NCBI GenBank assembly: GCA_002439755.1 | Contig: DJPH01000064.1 | Coordinates: 1 to 39,361 of the forward strand | Reading direction: 5' to 3' | DNA length: 39,361 nucleotides | DNA from: Prevotellaceae bacterium UBA6417 | GTDB taxonomy: Bacteria; Bacteroidota; Bacteroidia; Bacteroidales; Bacteroidaceae | Shown here: piece by piece, positions 17,758-24,890 of the stretch | Layout: each line of letters opens with the position of its first letter | Position numbering within the stretch: position 1 is the first letter of the stretch | The notes under the pieces: generated by a model | The model's input: only the letters and a program-made list of their open reading frames with translations | What the model was told of the DNA's origin: nothing | Database searches by the model: none | Program-made: the position numbers and the translations under genes

Positions 17758-18816
17758 CTAAAAACGGACCTGTATTTGTGTAAGGATGCAGTTTTCCTTA
17801 TGCAGTCCTTCGGTGTCGCTCAACCCGTAGCCTAACTGAACGCGGCAACGAGGGTAGAACCAGTATTGTAATCCTGCCGAGTAGCGATTGGTCTTGCCCG
17901 ACCAGATGTCCAAATAGTCGTAGGATGCTACCAAATCGATGTTCTTCATGATGTTATTGATTGAACCCGTTGCATACATGGCATTGCTTGTTTCGTTGCC
18001 GTCTTTGCCGCTCATATATTCAGTGCGTAAATTGACAGGCCGGGTTTTTATTTCTGCCCCTATGGCATAGCGGTCGCGTCGATAGTTGCCGTTGTGTTTC
18101 AGTCCGCTTATTCCTGCGAGGTCGCTTACGATTTGCCCGGCTTCATTGCGATATACTTCAATGTTGCCTGTACCTTTTAATAGGGAGCCGCTCAGTGTAA
18201 GCCATTGTGCCGGATGTACTCCCAACCGGACTACGAAATCTTTTTGCGAATTGTCATCGGCTTTGTTTCTTCCTGCACCGTTCATCAGGGCGATGTCGTA
18301 GCTCAGCCATCCTTTCAGCAGACTTCCGTGCAGGTCTATTCCTATGTCGCGTCCGGCACTGCCTTTCATCATCAGGTTATTGCTGCCGCCTATCATGTAG
18401 CCCGCGGCCAGCGAAGTGGGATAGATCATTTCAAGCACGGTCGGCGACAATTGATTTTCAATGGAGAATGGAGTCTTGAACTGTCCTACTTTTACTGAAA
18501 AGGCCGGGTGGAATTTATGGTTGAACCACAATTCGTGAAGAGCACTCGTCTTGAAATCATACATCACGAATGCATTTGTGCGGCTGTCGATGCGTGCATC
18601 GGCCATAAATATGATACGGGCAATCTTGAACTGGTCTTTGGGCGACGATTGGTCATAGTAGTCAAAGCCGCCTTGGGCATATCCGCTTAGCTTGATACGC
18701 TCGATCAATGTATTTACGAGTTTGTTCGTTGAAAACTGTTGTTTGTTGCTTGTCTGCGAAAAAGCATTTAAAATGCATGCGAGCAGAAATGTTGTCACGA
18801 AAAGGGGTCTTTTCAT
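17758..18816 (-). CDS. OprO/OprP-like phosphate-selective porin family protein
   Basis: The 352-residue protein has a signal peptide (MKRPLFVTTFLLACILNAFS) and a beta-barrel body with alternating strands: YAQGGFDYYDQ, RIDSRTNAFVMYDFK, KVGQFKTPFSIENQLSP and a terminal aromatic strand ending in RF, the usual outer-membrane insertion signal. The KVGQFKTPFS segment is typical of the porin O/P family in Bacteroidota. The name does not prove phosphate transport. It appears monocistronic. Upstream (18829-18872) is a 21-bp direct repeat; I could not find a good promoter match. Confidence 0.85.
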   Translation of the reverse strand: MKRPLFVTTFLLACILNAFSQTSNKQQFSTNKLVNTLIERIKLSGYAQGGFDYYDQSSPKDQFKIARIIFMADARIDSRTNAFVMYDFKTSALHELWFNHKFHPAFSVKVGQFKTPFSIENQLSPTVLEMIYPTSLAAGYMIGGSNNLMMKGSAGRDIGIDLHGSLLKGWLSYDIALMNGAGRNKADDNSQKDFVVRLGVHPAQWLTLSGSLLKGTGNIEVYRNEAGQIVSDLAGISGLKHNGNYRRDRYAIGAEIKTRPVNLRTEYMSGKDGNETSNAMYATGSINNIMKNIDLVASYDYLDIWSGKTNRYSAGLQYWFYPRCRVQLGYGLSDTEGLHKENCILTQIQVRF

Positions 18817-18828
18817 TTTTTATGGGTA

Positions 18829-18872
18829 TTCAATACAAAAAGGTGTGCTTTCAATTCAAAAAGATGAGCTTT
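18829..18872. repeat. Two-copy 21-bp direct repeat upstream of the porin gene
   Basis: TTCAATACAAAAAGGTGTGC (18829 on) and TTCAATTCAAAAAGATGAGC (18850 on) are spaced 21 bp, two helical turns, 13 bp upstream of the porin start. It could be a regulator site or chance; function unknown. Confidence 0.55.
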
Positions 18873-19095
18873 GTGTTTTAGCGAGTGCGAAGTTACGTTA
18901 TTTTTCCCACTTTCGATGCCATTCGCTTGGCTTCGTTTGAGTGATATTCAATGAATGATGCATTTTCGGTATCATTTTTTGCTGAAACAGTAAATATGCG
19001 GACATGATGATAAATTGGTTATATTCATGAAGTTGATTGCATGTAATGAACTTGGTTACCATAAGTGTGGTATATAAAATGCCGCGTGTGTGGTA
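18873..19095. other. Divergent intergenic region between porin and metY
   Basis: This AT-rich stretch has no open frame with coding character. I looked for an S-box (SAM) riboswitch because metY follows and saw none of its conserved segments. Apart from the repeat at 18829-18872 and the metY promoter at 19096-19126, I see nothing in it. Confidence 0.5.
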
Positions 19096-19126
19096 TTGTG
19101 TGAGGATAGAAAACTACCGACCTTTG
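19096..19126 (+). promoter_or_regulatory. Promoter candidate for metY-cysK
   Basis: TTG at 19096-19098, a 20-bp spacer and GACCTTTG at 19119-19126 (one mismatch from TAnnTTTG), about 38 nt before the metY start. Confidence 0.5.
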
Positions 19127-19164
19127 CATCACAAAAAGATTATAAACGATAAAAGAAAACAGTT

Positions 19165-20457
19165 ATGGGAACAAAGAAATTGCATTTTGAGACTTTACAA
19201 CTTCATGTAGGGCAGGAACAGGCCGATATCGCTACCGATGCGCGTGCCGTACCTATTTATCAGACAACATCCTATGTGTTTCACAATTCCAAGCATGCTG
19301 CCGACCGGTTTGGCCTGCGTGATGCGGGCAATATCTATGGTCGTCTGACAAATTCTACTCAGGGCGTTTTCGAGAGCCGTGTAGCTGCATTGGAAGGCGG
19401 TGTGGCCGGTTTGGCCGTGGCTTCGGGTGCTGCAGCGATCACTTATGCCCTGCAGAATGTGGCTCATGCCGGTGATCATATCGTAGCAGCCAATAATCTC
19501 TATGGCGGCACCTTCAACCTGTTGGAGCATACGCTGTCTACCCAAGGCATTGAAACGACAATTGTCGACCCGGCCAATTTCGATGAGGTTGATGCAGCAT
19601 TCCGTCCCAATACCAAGGCGGTTATCATAGAAACTTTCGGAAATCCCAATGCCAATGTAACCAATATCGACAGGATAGCAGAGATAGCTCACAAACACCA
19701 TACCATAGTTATTGTTGACAATACATTCGGAACTCCATATCTGATACGTCCTATCGAGCATGGTGCGGATGTTGTAGTTCATTCGGCCACCAAATTTATC
19801 GGTGGTCATGGAAGCTCGTTGGGTGGCGTTATTGTCGATGGCGGTAAGTTTGACTGGAAAGCCAATGCCGACAAATATCCTTCGTTGGCCAAACCCGATG
19901 CAAGCTATCATGGTGCCGTCTTTGCCGATGTGGCCGGCCCCGCTGCTTTCGTGACGCGCATACGCGCCGTCATCCTGCGCGATACGGGTGCCACTATTTC
20001 TCCTTTCAATGCCTGGATATTGCTTCAGGGACTTGAGACACTGAGTCTGCGTGTCGAGCGTCATGTATATAACACGTTGAAGGTTGTTGACTTCTTGTCG
20101 AAGCATCCCAAAGTGGCAAAGGTGAACCATCCTTCGTTGCCCGACCATCCAGATCATGCCTTGTATGAAAAATTCTTTCCCAATGGCGGTGGCTCCATTT
20201 TCACGTTCGAGATAAAGGGCGGTGAGAAAGAGGCATGGACATTCATTGACCACTTGAAAATTTTCTCCTTGCTTGCCAATGTGGCCGATGTGAAGAGCCT
20301 TGTCATCCATCCTGCCACGACGACCCATTCGCAGCTTTCACCCGAAGAACTGGAAGAACAGCATATCTATCCGTCAACCATTCGCCTGAGTATAGGAACG
20401 GAACATATAGACGACATCATTGACGACTTGCAACAGGCTTTCGATGCCGTCAAATGA
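19165..20457 (+). CDS. metY: O-acetylhomoserine sulfhydrylase (Cys/Met metabolism PLP enzyme)
   Basis: This PLP enzyme condenses O-acetylhomoserine with sulfide to give homocysteine, and members can also act on O-acetylserine. The 430-residue length and N-terminus (FETLQLHVGQEQ) are typical of MetY rather than the shorter MetB/MetC enzymes. The PLP lysine is Lys210 in VVHSATKFIGGHG, with IYGRLTNSTQGVFE (about 57-70) and VDNTFGTPYL (184-193) as further family blocks. The cysK ATG lies 38 bp after its stop, so the two form a sulfur-assimilation operon. Confidence 0.96.
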   Translation: MGTKKLHFETLQLHVGQEQADIATDARAVPIYQTTSYVFHNSKHAADRFGLRDAGNIYGRLTNSTQGVFESRVAALEGGVAGLAVASGAAAITYALQNVAHAGDHIVAANNLYGGTFNLLEHTLSTQGIETTIVDPANFDEVDAAFRPNTKAVIIETFGNPNANVTNIDRIAEIAHKHHTIVIVDNTFGTPYLIRPIEHGADVVVHSATKFIGGHGSSLGGVIVDGGKFDWKANADKYPSLAKPDASYHGAVFADVAGPAAFVTRIRAVILRDTGATISPFNAWILLQGLETLSLRVERHVYNTLKVVDFLSKHPKVAKVNHPSLPDHPDHALYEKFFPNGGGSIFTFEIKGGEKEAWTFIDHLKIFSLLANVADVKSLVIHPATTTHSQLSPEELEEQHIYPSTIRLSIGTEHIDDIIDDLQQAFDAVK

Positions 20458-20495
20458 CAAAACATGAATGCATTAACATTAAAACGCACAAAATC

Positions 20496-21443
20496 ATGAC
20501 AAAGATAGCACAAAAACTTACCGACCTTATAGGCCACACTCCATTGCTGGAGCTCAATTCTTATGAACGTAAAAACAATCTCGATGCCCATCTGATTGCC
20601 AAATTGGAATATTTCAATCCTGCCGGCAGTGTGAAAGACCGTATAGCATTTGCTATGGTTGAGGATGCCGAGCGCAAAGGACTCCTGAAGCCGGGTGCCA
20701 CCATTATCGAACCTACGAGCGGCAACACCGGTGTGGGACTGGCTTTCGTGTCTGCAGTCAAGGGATACCACCTGATATTGACAATGCCCGACAGTATGAG
20801 CATAGAGCGCAGAAACCTTGTCAAGGCCTATGGTGCCCGTGTCGAGCTTACTCCGGGAGCTGCCGGCATGAAGGGCGCAATAGAAAGAGCCAATGAACTG
20901 AAGAAAGAAATACCCGGCTCTATCATATTGCAGCAGTTTGAAAATCCCGCCAATCCCAAAGCCCACTACGAAACCACGGCCGAGGAAATATGGAGCGACA
21001 CCGAAGGAAAGGTAGATATATTCGTAGCAGGCGTGGGAACCGGCGGTACCGTGAGCGGAACGGGCAAGAAACTCAAGGAGAAAAATCCCGGCATCAGGAT
21101 TGTGGCAGTCGAACCGGCTTCATCGCCCGTTTTGAACGGCGGCAAGAGCGGCCCCCACAAAATACAGGGAATAGGTGCCGGATTCGTGCCCAAAACCTAC
21201 GACAAGGATGTAATCGATGAAGTGCTGGACATAGCCAACGATGATGCCATCCGCGCCAGCCGCGAGTTGGCTGCCACTGAAGGACTGTTGGTCGGCATAT
21301 CCTCAGGTGCTGCCCTTTATGCCGCTCGCATACTGGCCCAACGTCCCGAAAATAAAGGGAAAAACATCGTGGTATTGTTGCCCGACACAGGTGAGCGCTA
21401 TCTTACCACTGTACTTTACGCATTTGAAGAATATCCCTTGTAA
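20496..21443 (+). CDS. cysK: Cysteine synthase A
   Basis: CysK replaces the acetyl group of O-acetylserine with sulfide to make cysteine. The 315-residue protein has NPAGSVKDR with PLP Lys47, EPTSGNTG (72-79), GVGTGGTVSGTGK (phosphate-binding loop) and a C-terminal LLPDTGERYL. The ATG at 20496 was chosen because MTKIAQKLTDLIG is the family start; the frame is open 14 codons further to an ATG overlapping the metY stop at 20454. Its substrate comes from cysE (16728-17633). Confidence 0.96.
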   Translation: MTKIAQKLTDLIGHTPLLELNSYERKNNLDAHLIAKLEYFNPAGSVKDRIAFAMVEDAERKGLLKPGATIIEPTSGNTGVGLAFVSAVKGYHLILTMPDSMSIERRNLVKAYGARVELTPGAAGMKGAIERANELKKEIPGSIILQQFENPANPKAHYETTAEEIWSDTEGKVDIFVAGVGTGGTVSGTGKKLKEKNPGIRIVAVEPASSPVLNGGKSGPHKIQGIGAGFVPKTYDKDVIDEVLDIANDDAIRASRELAATEGLLVGISSGAALYAARILAQRPENKGKNIVVLLPDTGERYLTTVLYAFEEYPL

Positions 21444-21480
21444 AGAGTTTTCTGTATTTTTACGAAAAACGCAACAAACA

Positions 21481-21520
21481 AGCCGCCCGAATCGATTATT
21501 TCCTTTTCGGGTGGCTTTCT
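21481..21520 (+). terminator. Rho-independent terminator after cysK
   Basis: AGCCGCCCGAA (21481-21491) pairs with TTCGGGTGGCT (21506-21516) with one G-T wobble around a 14-nt loop, followed by TTCT. Confidence 0.6.
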
Positions 21521-21557
21521 GCTGTTGAAGTGTGCGCGATTTTACATACGAAAAGCG

Positions 21558-21565
21558 TAACTTTG
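21558..21565 (+). promoter_or_regulatory. -7 element giving a near-leaderless transcript for the response regulator
   Basis: TAACTTTG ends only 4 nt before the ATG at 21570. By the usual Bacteroidota spacing, transcription would start at or within a few bases of the start codon. No clear -33 element is seen. Confidence 0.5.
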
Positions 21566-21569
21566 CAGC

Positions 21570-22211
21570 ATGTTATACATATTGGCCGATAATCAGGACA
21601 TCACGCGTGTGGGGCTCGAAACTTTGTGCCTGCGCATGCCCGATACACAAGTAAAGAGTGTTTCCGACAAGGCCGGACTGCTCCGGCTTTTGCAGCAGGA
21701 GGCATGCGCCGTTGTTGTATTCGATTATTCTCTGTTTGACTTTAAGGATGCCGACGACCTGCTGATGACACATTTGCGCTTCCCTACGGTTTGTTGGGTA
21801 CTTTTCAGCGATGAACCTGCCAACGATTTGGTCAGGCGTGTCGCTTATGAAGGAAATTCGTTTAGCGTGGTAAACAAAAATTGCGATATCGCCGAAATCG
21901 AAAACGCGCTACGAGCTGCCCGCGAGCACAAACGCTATCTGTCACGCTCAACGATGGAGCAGTTGCTGTCTCTATCCTCTCACGACGAACCTGCGAGAGT
22001 AGCTCTGACGGCTACCGAGACCGAAATACTGAAAGAAATTGCAATGGGAAAAACCACCAAGGAAATAGCCGCAGCACGCTGCTCCAGCTTCCATACCGTC
22101 AATACACACCGCAAAAACATATTCAGAAAACTCGATGTCAATACTGCCTATGAGGCAACGAAATATGCCCTGAGGGCAGGACTGATAGACTCGTCCGACT
22201 ATTATATCTGA
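21570..22211 (+). CDS. LuxR/NarL-family response regulator
   Basis: The 213-residue protein has a receiver-like domain (about 1-120) and a LuxR-type helix-turn-helix (about 145-207, LTATETEILKEIAMGKTTKEIA ... SSFHTVNTHRKNIFRKL). Asp52 in VVVFDYS sits at the phosphoacceptor strand and Lys103 is at the usual lysine place, but the acidic pocket near residues 6-8 reads ADNQ instead of the usual DD, so phosphorylation chemistry may be weak or altered. No histidine kinase is adjacent, making it an orphan here. Target genes cannot be read from the sequence. Confidence 0.85.
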   Translation: MLYILADNQDITRVGLETLCLRMPDTQVKSVSDKAGLLRLLQQEACAVVVFDYSLFDFKDADDLLMTHLRFPTVCWVLFSDEPANDLVRRVAYEGNSFSVVNKNCDIAEIENALRAAREHKRYLSRSTMEQLLSLSSHDEPARVALTATETEILKEIAMGKTTKEIAAARCSSFHTVNTHRKNIFRKLDVNTAYEATKYALRAGLIDSSDYYI

Positions 22212-22273
22212 CAATGCGACAAAAAGTCAAAATGAAATCGTAACAAGACATTGCGTTATCGTCTGTGAAAGTG

Positions 22274-22309
22274 ATCATCATTGGAACTGTGTCTCGTGAT
22301 GATTTTTTG
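22274..22309 (+). terminator. Terminator after the response regulator
   Basis: ATCATCA (22274-22280) pairs with TGATGAT (22297-22303) and is followed by TTTTTG. The stem is short but the T-run is good. Confidence 0.5.
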
Positions 22310-22498
22310 TTTTGGCATCAACAGCATTCAAGTCATCTATCTGCCGGCTAATCTGAAAGTATCAACAAATAAGCCTTTGCCCTGTGCCAAAACCTGGGAA
22401 AAATCTATTCTCTATCACCGACCAGAGAGATTGGCTGATAATCCGGTAAGACGAGCATGAAATAAGGCTGCAAATGGGGCTGTTTCGATTAGAAGTGC

Positions 22499-22506
22499 TA
22501 ACTTTG
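22499..22506 (+). promoter_or_regulatory. -7 element for the membrane protein-thyA-folA operon
   Basis: TAACTTTG ends 5 nt before the ATG at 22512, the same near-leaderless geometry as at 21558. The -33 element is unclear. The stretch from 22310 to here shows no other feature. Confidence 0.5.
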
Positions 22507-22511
22507 CACTT

Positions 22512-23120
22512 ATGAAAAGAATTGTCCCCATATTGTTCTTTTGGATTGGTTGGCTTTGCATGCATGGCAGTTTTGCGCGAGCCCAAATACAACCGTCGGC
22601 AAGTGGTGTGACGGTTGTGTCGGATACCACCGACATCGATGACGGTGTGGTATATTCCGATGAAGACAGCGATGCAGCGCAGGTGATTACATCGAATGAT
22701 TGGGGATTGGACCGCATATACAACGTTAACCACCATTTGTTCGATTTTTTTGGTGTAAGTGCTCTTGGCATGTTCATTGCGTGTCTGATAGGAATGGCGT
22801 TGATAGTCCTGGCTCCTGTATTATTAATTGCGCTCGTATTGTATCTGCTGCTAAGAAAGCGAAATAGCAGGAATGTGGGCGCACGGCAACAACAGGGGAC
22901 TGCGGTTGTGGGGAATGAGCAATGTACATCTAATGAAAAGAAAGAAAAGGCTATTCTGCACATTGCCATCGGTGTAGGAATTAGCTTGGCTATGTACATA
23001 TTGGATATATTTGGAAGCCGTGTAGGTATGGCAATAGGCGTATTGATTGCCTGCTATGGAGTGGGCGAATTGGTAAATGCCTGCCGAGGAGGCAATCAAG
23101 GAAAAAGAAAGAATCAATGA
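22512..23120 (+). CDS. Small membrane protein of unknown function (DUF6249-like layout)
   Basis: The 202-residue protein has a signal peptide or signal anchor (about 1-24, ending ARA), an acidic periplasmic stretch (about 30-60), a long hydrophobic segment (about 79-113), a polar loop and a C-terminal Gly/Ile-rich pair of hydrophobic segments (about 146-185), then a basic tail. This resembles small Bacteroidota membrane proteins annotated DUF6249; I am not sure of the match. The stop overlaps the thyA start by 4 bp (ATGA), so translation is coupled to a nucleotide-synthesis gene, an unexpected partner. No function is proposed. Confidence 0.7.
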   Translation: MKRIVPILFFWIGWLCMHGSFARAQIQPSASGVTVVSDTTDIDDGVVYSDEDSDAAQVITSNDWGLDRIYNVNHHLFDFFGVSALGMFIACLIGMALIVLAPVLLIALVLYLLLRKRNSRNVGARQQQGTAVVGNEQCTSNEKKEKAILHIAIGVGISLAMYILDIFGSRVGMAIGVLIACYGVGELVNACRGGNQGKRKNQ

Positions 23121-23911
23121 AACAATATTTGGACTTGTGCCGGCGTATCTTGCGCGAAGGCATATTGAAGGAAGACAGGACGGGAACGGGTACAATAAGT
23201 GTGTTCGGTCACCAAATGCGTTTTAATCTGGATGACGGATTTCCGTTGCTGACAACGAAGAAACTGCATCTGAAATCTATCATTTACGAGCTGTTATGGT
23301 TTTTGCGCGGTGACACGAATGTGCACTATTTGCAGGAACATGGGGTGCGCATTTGGAATGAGTGGGCTGACGAAAATGGCGAGCTTGGACATATCTATGG
23401 TTATCAGTGGCGCTCGTGGCCCGATTATGCGGGGGGAACGATTGACCAGATTCAGCGGGCTGTAGATGATATCAGGAACCATCCCGATTCGCGCCGCATA
23501 GTTGTGAGTGCGTGGAATGTGGGCGATTTGGACAATATGAACCTGCCGCCTTGCCACATGTTTTTCCAGTTTTATGTGGCCGATGGCCGATTGAGCCTTC
23601 AAATGTATCAGCGTTCGGCTGATACGTTTTTAGGTGTACCTTTCAATATTGCTTCCTACGCATTGCTGCTGCAAATGATGGCTCAGGTGACGGGACTGAA
23701 GCCCGGCGACTTTGTTCATACCACCGGTGACACACATATCTACCGCAATCATTTGGAACAGGTGAAACTGCAATTGGAACGTGAACCGCGTCAGTTGCCT
23801 ACGATGAGGATTAATCCGGACGTAAAGGATATATTTGATTTCAAGTATGAGGATTTTGAACTTGAGAACTATGATCCGTGGCCGCATATAGCCGGCAAGG
23901 TATCTGTGTAA
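23117..23911 (+). CDS. thyA: Thymidylate synthase
   Basis: ThyA methylates dUMP to dTMP using methylene-tetrahydrofolate. At 264 residues it has the same length as the E. coli enzyme, with Cys146 in LPPCHMFFQFYV as the catalytic cysteine, RTGTGT near the start, the QRSADTFLGVPFNIASYA block and a C-terminal IAGKVSV. It follows the membrane protein with an ATGA overlap and lies 16 bp before folA, which regenerates its folate cofactor. Confidence 0.98.
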   Translation: MKQYLDLCRRILREGILKEDRTGTGTISVFGHQMRFNLDDGFPLLTTKKLHLKSIIYELLWFLRGDTNVHYLQEHGVRIWNEWADENGELGHIYGYQWRSWPDYAGGTIDQIQRAVDDIRNHPDSRRIVVSAWNVGDLDNMNLPPCHMFFQFYVADGRLSLQMYQRSADTFLGVPFNIASYALLLQMMAQVTGLKPGDFVHTTGDTHIYRNHLEQVKLQLEREPRQLPTMRINPDVKDIFDFKYEDFELENYDPWPHIAGKVSV

Positions 23912-23927
23912 AATACAGGGTGAAAGT

Positions 23928-24431
23928 ATGGAACATGATATCCGCATAATAGTATGCATTGCCCGAAACAATGCCATTGGCAAAGACAATGGCTTGCTTT
24001 ATCATCTGCGAGACGACTTGAAACGCTTCAAGGCTTTGACAACGGGACATACCGTGCTGATGGGGCGGCGCACGTTTAAGTCTTTGCCGAAAGGGGCGTT
24101 GCCTGACCGACGCAATATAGTGTTGACGAAGCAAAACATTCAATGGCCGCGGACCGAGACTTATGCATCCCTGCAAGAAGCGTTGGAGCATTGTGGTCCT
24201 GATGAAGAGATATTTATTATTGGAGGGAGTTCGGTCTATAGAGAAGCCTTGCCGTTGGCGCGAATCTTGTATTTGACTGAAGTTGACGATATCCCCGAAT
24301 CGGCAGATACTTTTTTTCCTTCTATAGACATGTCACAGTGGAAGGAAACCGAAAGAGAGCATCGTCATTCGGATGAACAAAATGAAAAATCCTTCAGCTT
24401 TGTAGTGCTCGAAAGAAAAGACTCTGAGTAA
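23928..24431 (+). CDS. folA: Dihydrofolate reductase
   Basis: FolA reduces dihydrofolate to tetrahydrofolate with NADPH. The 167-residue product has IIVCIARNNAIGKDNGL (7-23), HLRDDLKRFK (about 26-35), HTVLMGRRTFKSLP (NADPH loop) and IIGGSSVYREAL. All are diagnostic. It is the third gene of the operon begun at 22512; pairing with thyA makes a complete dTMP-folate cycle unit. Confidence 0.97.
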   Translation: MEHDIRIIVCIARNNAIGKDNGLLYHLRDDLKRFKALTTGHTVLMGRRTFKSLPKGALPDRRNIVLTKQNIQWPRTETYASLQEALEHCGPDEEIFIIGGSSVYREALPLARILYLTEVDDIPESADTFFPSIDMSQWKETEREHRHSDEQNEKSFSFVVLERKDSE

Positions 24432-24569
24432 ATAGCGGCTCGGTGAAATGGAAAATTTTTCTGTGCAGTGAAAAACGGAAATCTCTGTTTTGTAGAATAT
24501 TGGATATTTGAAATGGAAAACTTTAAAAGAAAATAGCTCGAAAAACTTTTCCGTATTGGAAAATTGCAT
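24432..24569. other. AT-rich region upstream of the nrdD riboswitch with repeated TGGAAAA boxes
   Basis: A similar element occurs three times: AAATGGAAAATTTTT (24446-24460), AAATGGAAAACTTTAAA (24511-24527) and GTATTGGAAAATTGC (24553-24567). The last forms a TTTTCC/GGAAAA palindrome just upstream of the -7 element. It could be a transcription-factor site for nrdDG. No NrdR-box-like sequence is obvious. Confidence 0.4.
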
Positions 24570-24577
24570 TACTTTTG
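24547..24577 (+). promoter_or_regulatory. Promoter for the riboswitch-nrdDG transcript
   Basis: TACTTTTG at 24570-24577 matches TAnnTTTG; TTTT at 24547-24550 with a 19-bp spacer serves as a weak -33. It lies just upstream of the riboswitch. Confidence 0.55.
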
Positions 24578-24585
24578 CAAGCAGT

Positions 24586-24740
24586 TCATAGGTTCATGCC
24601 GAGGCATGATAAAAGGGAATCCGGTGTAAATCCGGAACTATACCCGTAGCTGTGAGTTCAAGCATGGAGGTTGTATAAGCGCCACTGGTCGATACCGGGA
24701 AGGCACAACCTATCGGAACAAGTCAGAAGACCTGCCATGG
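24586..24740 (+). ncRNA. Cobalamin (adenosylcobalamin) riboswitch
   Basis: The stretch has the conserved cobalamin aptamer blocks in order: AAAGGGAATCCGGTGTAAATCCGG (24612-24635 region), CCCGTAGCTGTGAG (24643-24655), GCCACTG (24681-24687), GGGAAGGC (24697-24704) and GTCAGAAGACCTGCC (24722-24736). It stands about 150 nt before the nrdD ATG; the expression platform between was not resolved. By established knowledge B12 binding usually lowers downstream expression. Confidence 0.95.
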
Positions 24741-24890
24741 ACAATAGATTTTACAGGGCTTTCGGGAACAAAAGCGGTAAAAGCGCCATTCATATTCTCG
24801 GCATGTTTATGTCGGGTTCTTGTATTCGCGTTTCCGTGTTGTTTGTTTGAAGATCCTGTCAACGGCAAAAACAGTCAAAGCATTGAAACA

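Noticed and set aside
18873..19164. SAM riboswitch upstream of metY
   Set aside because: None of the conserved S-box segments is present; only a promoter-like element was found.
24843..24890. TTG start for nrdD
   Set aside because: The 16 added residues do not resemble the ATP-cone start; the ATG at 24891 does.
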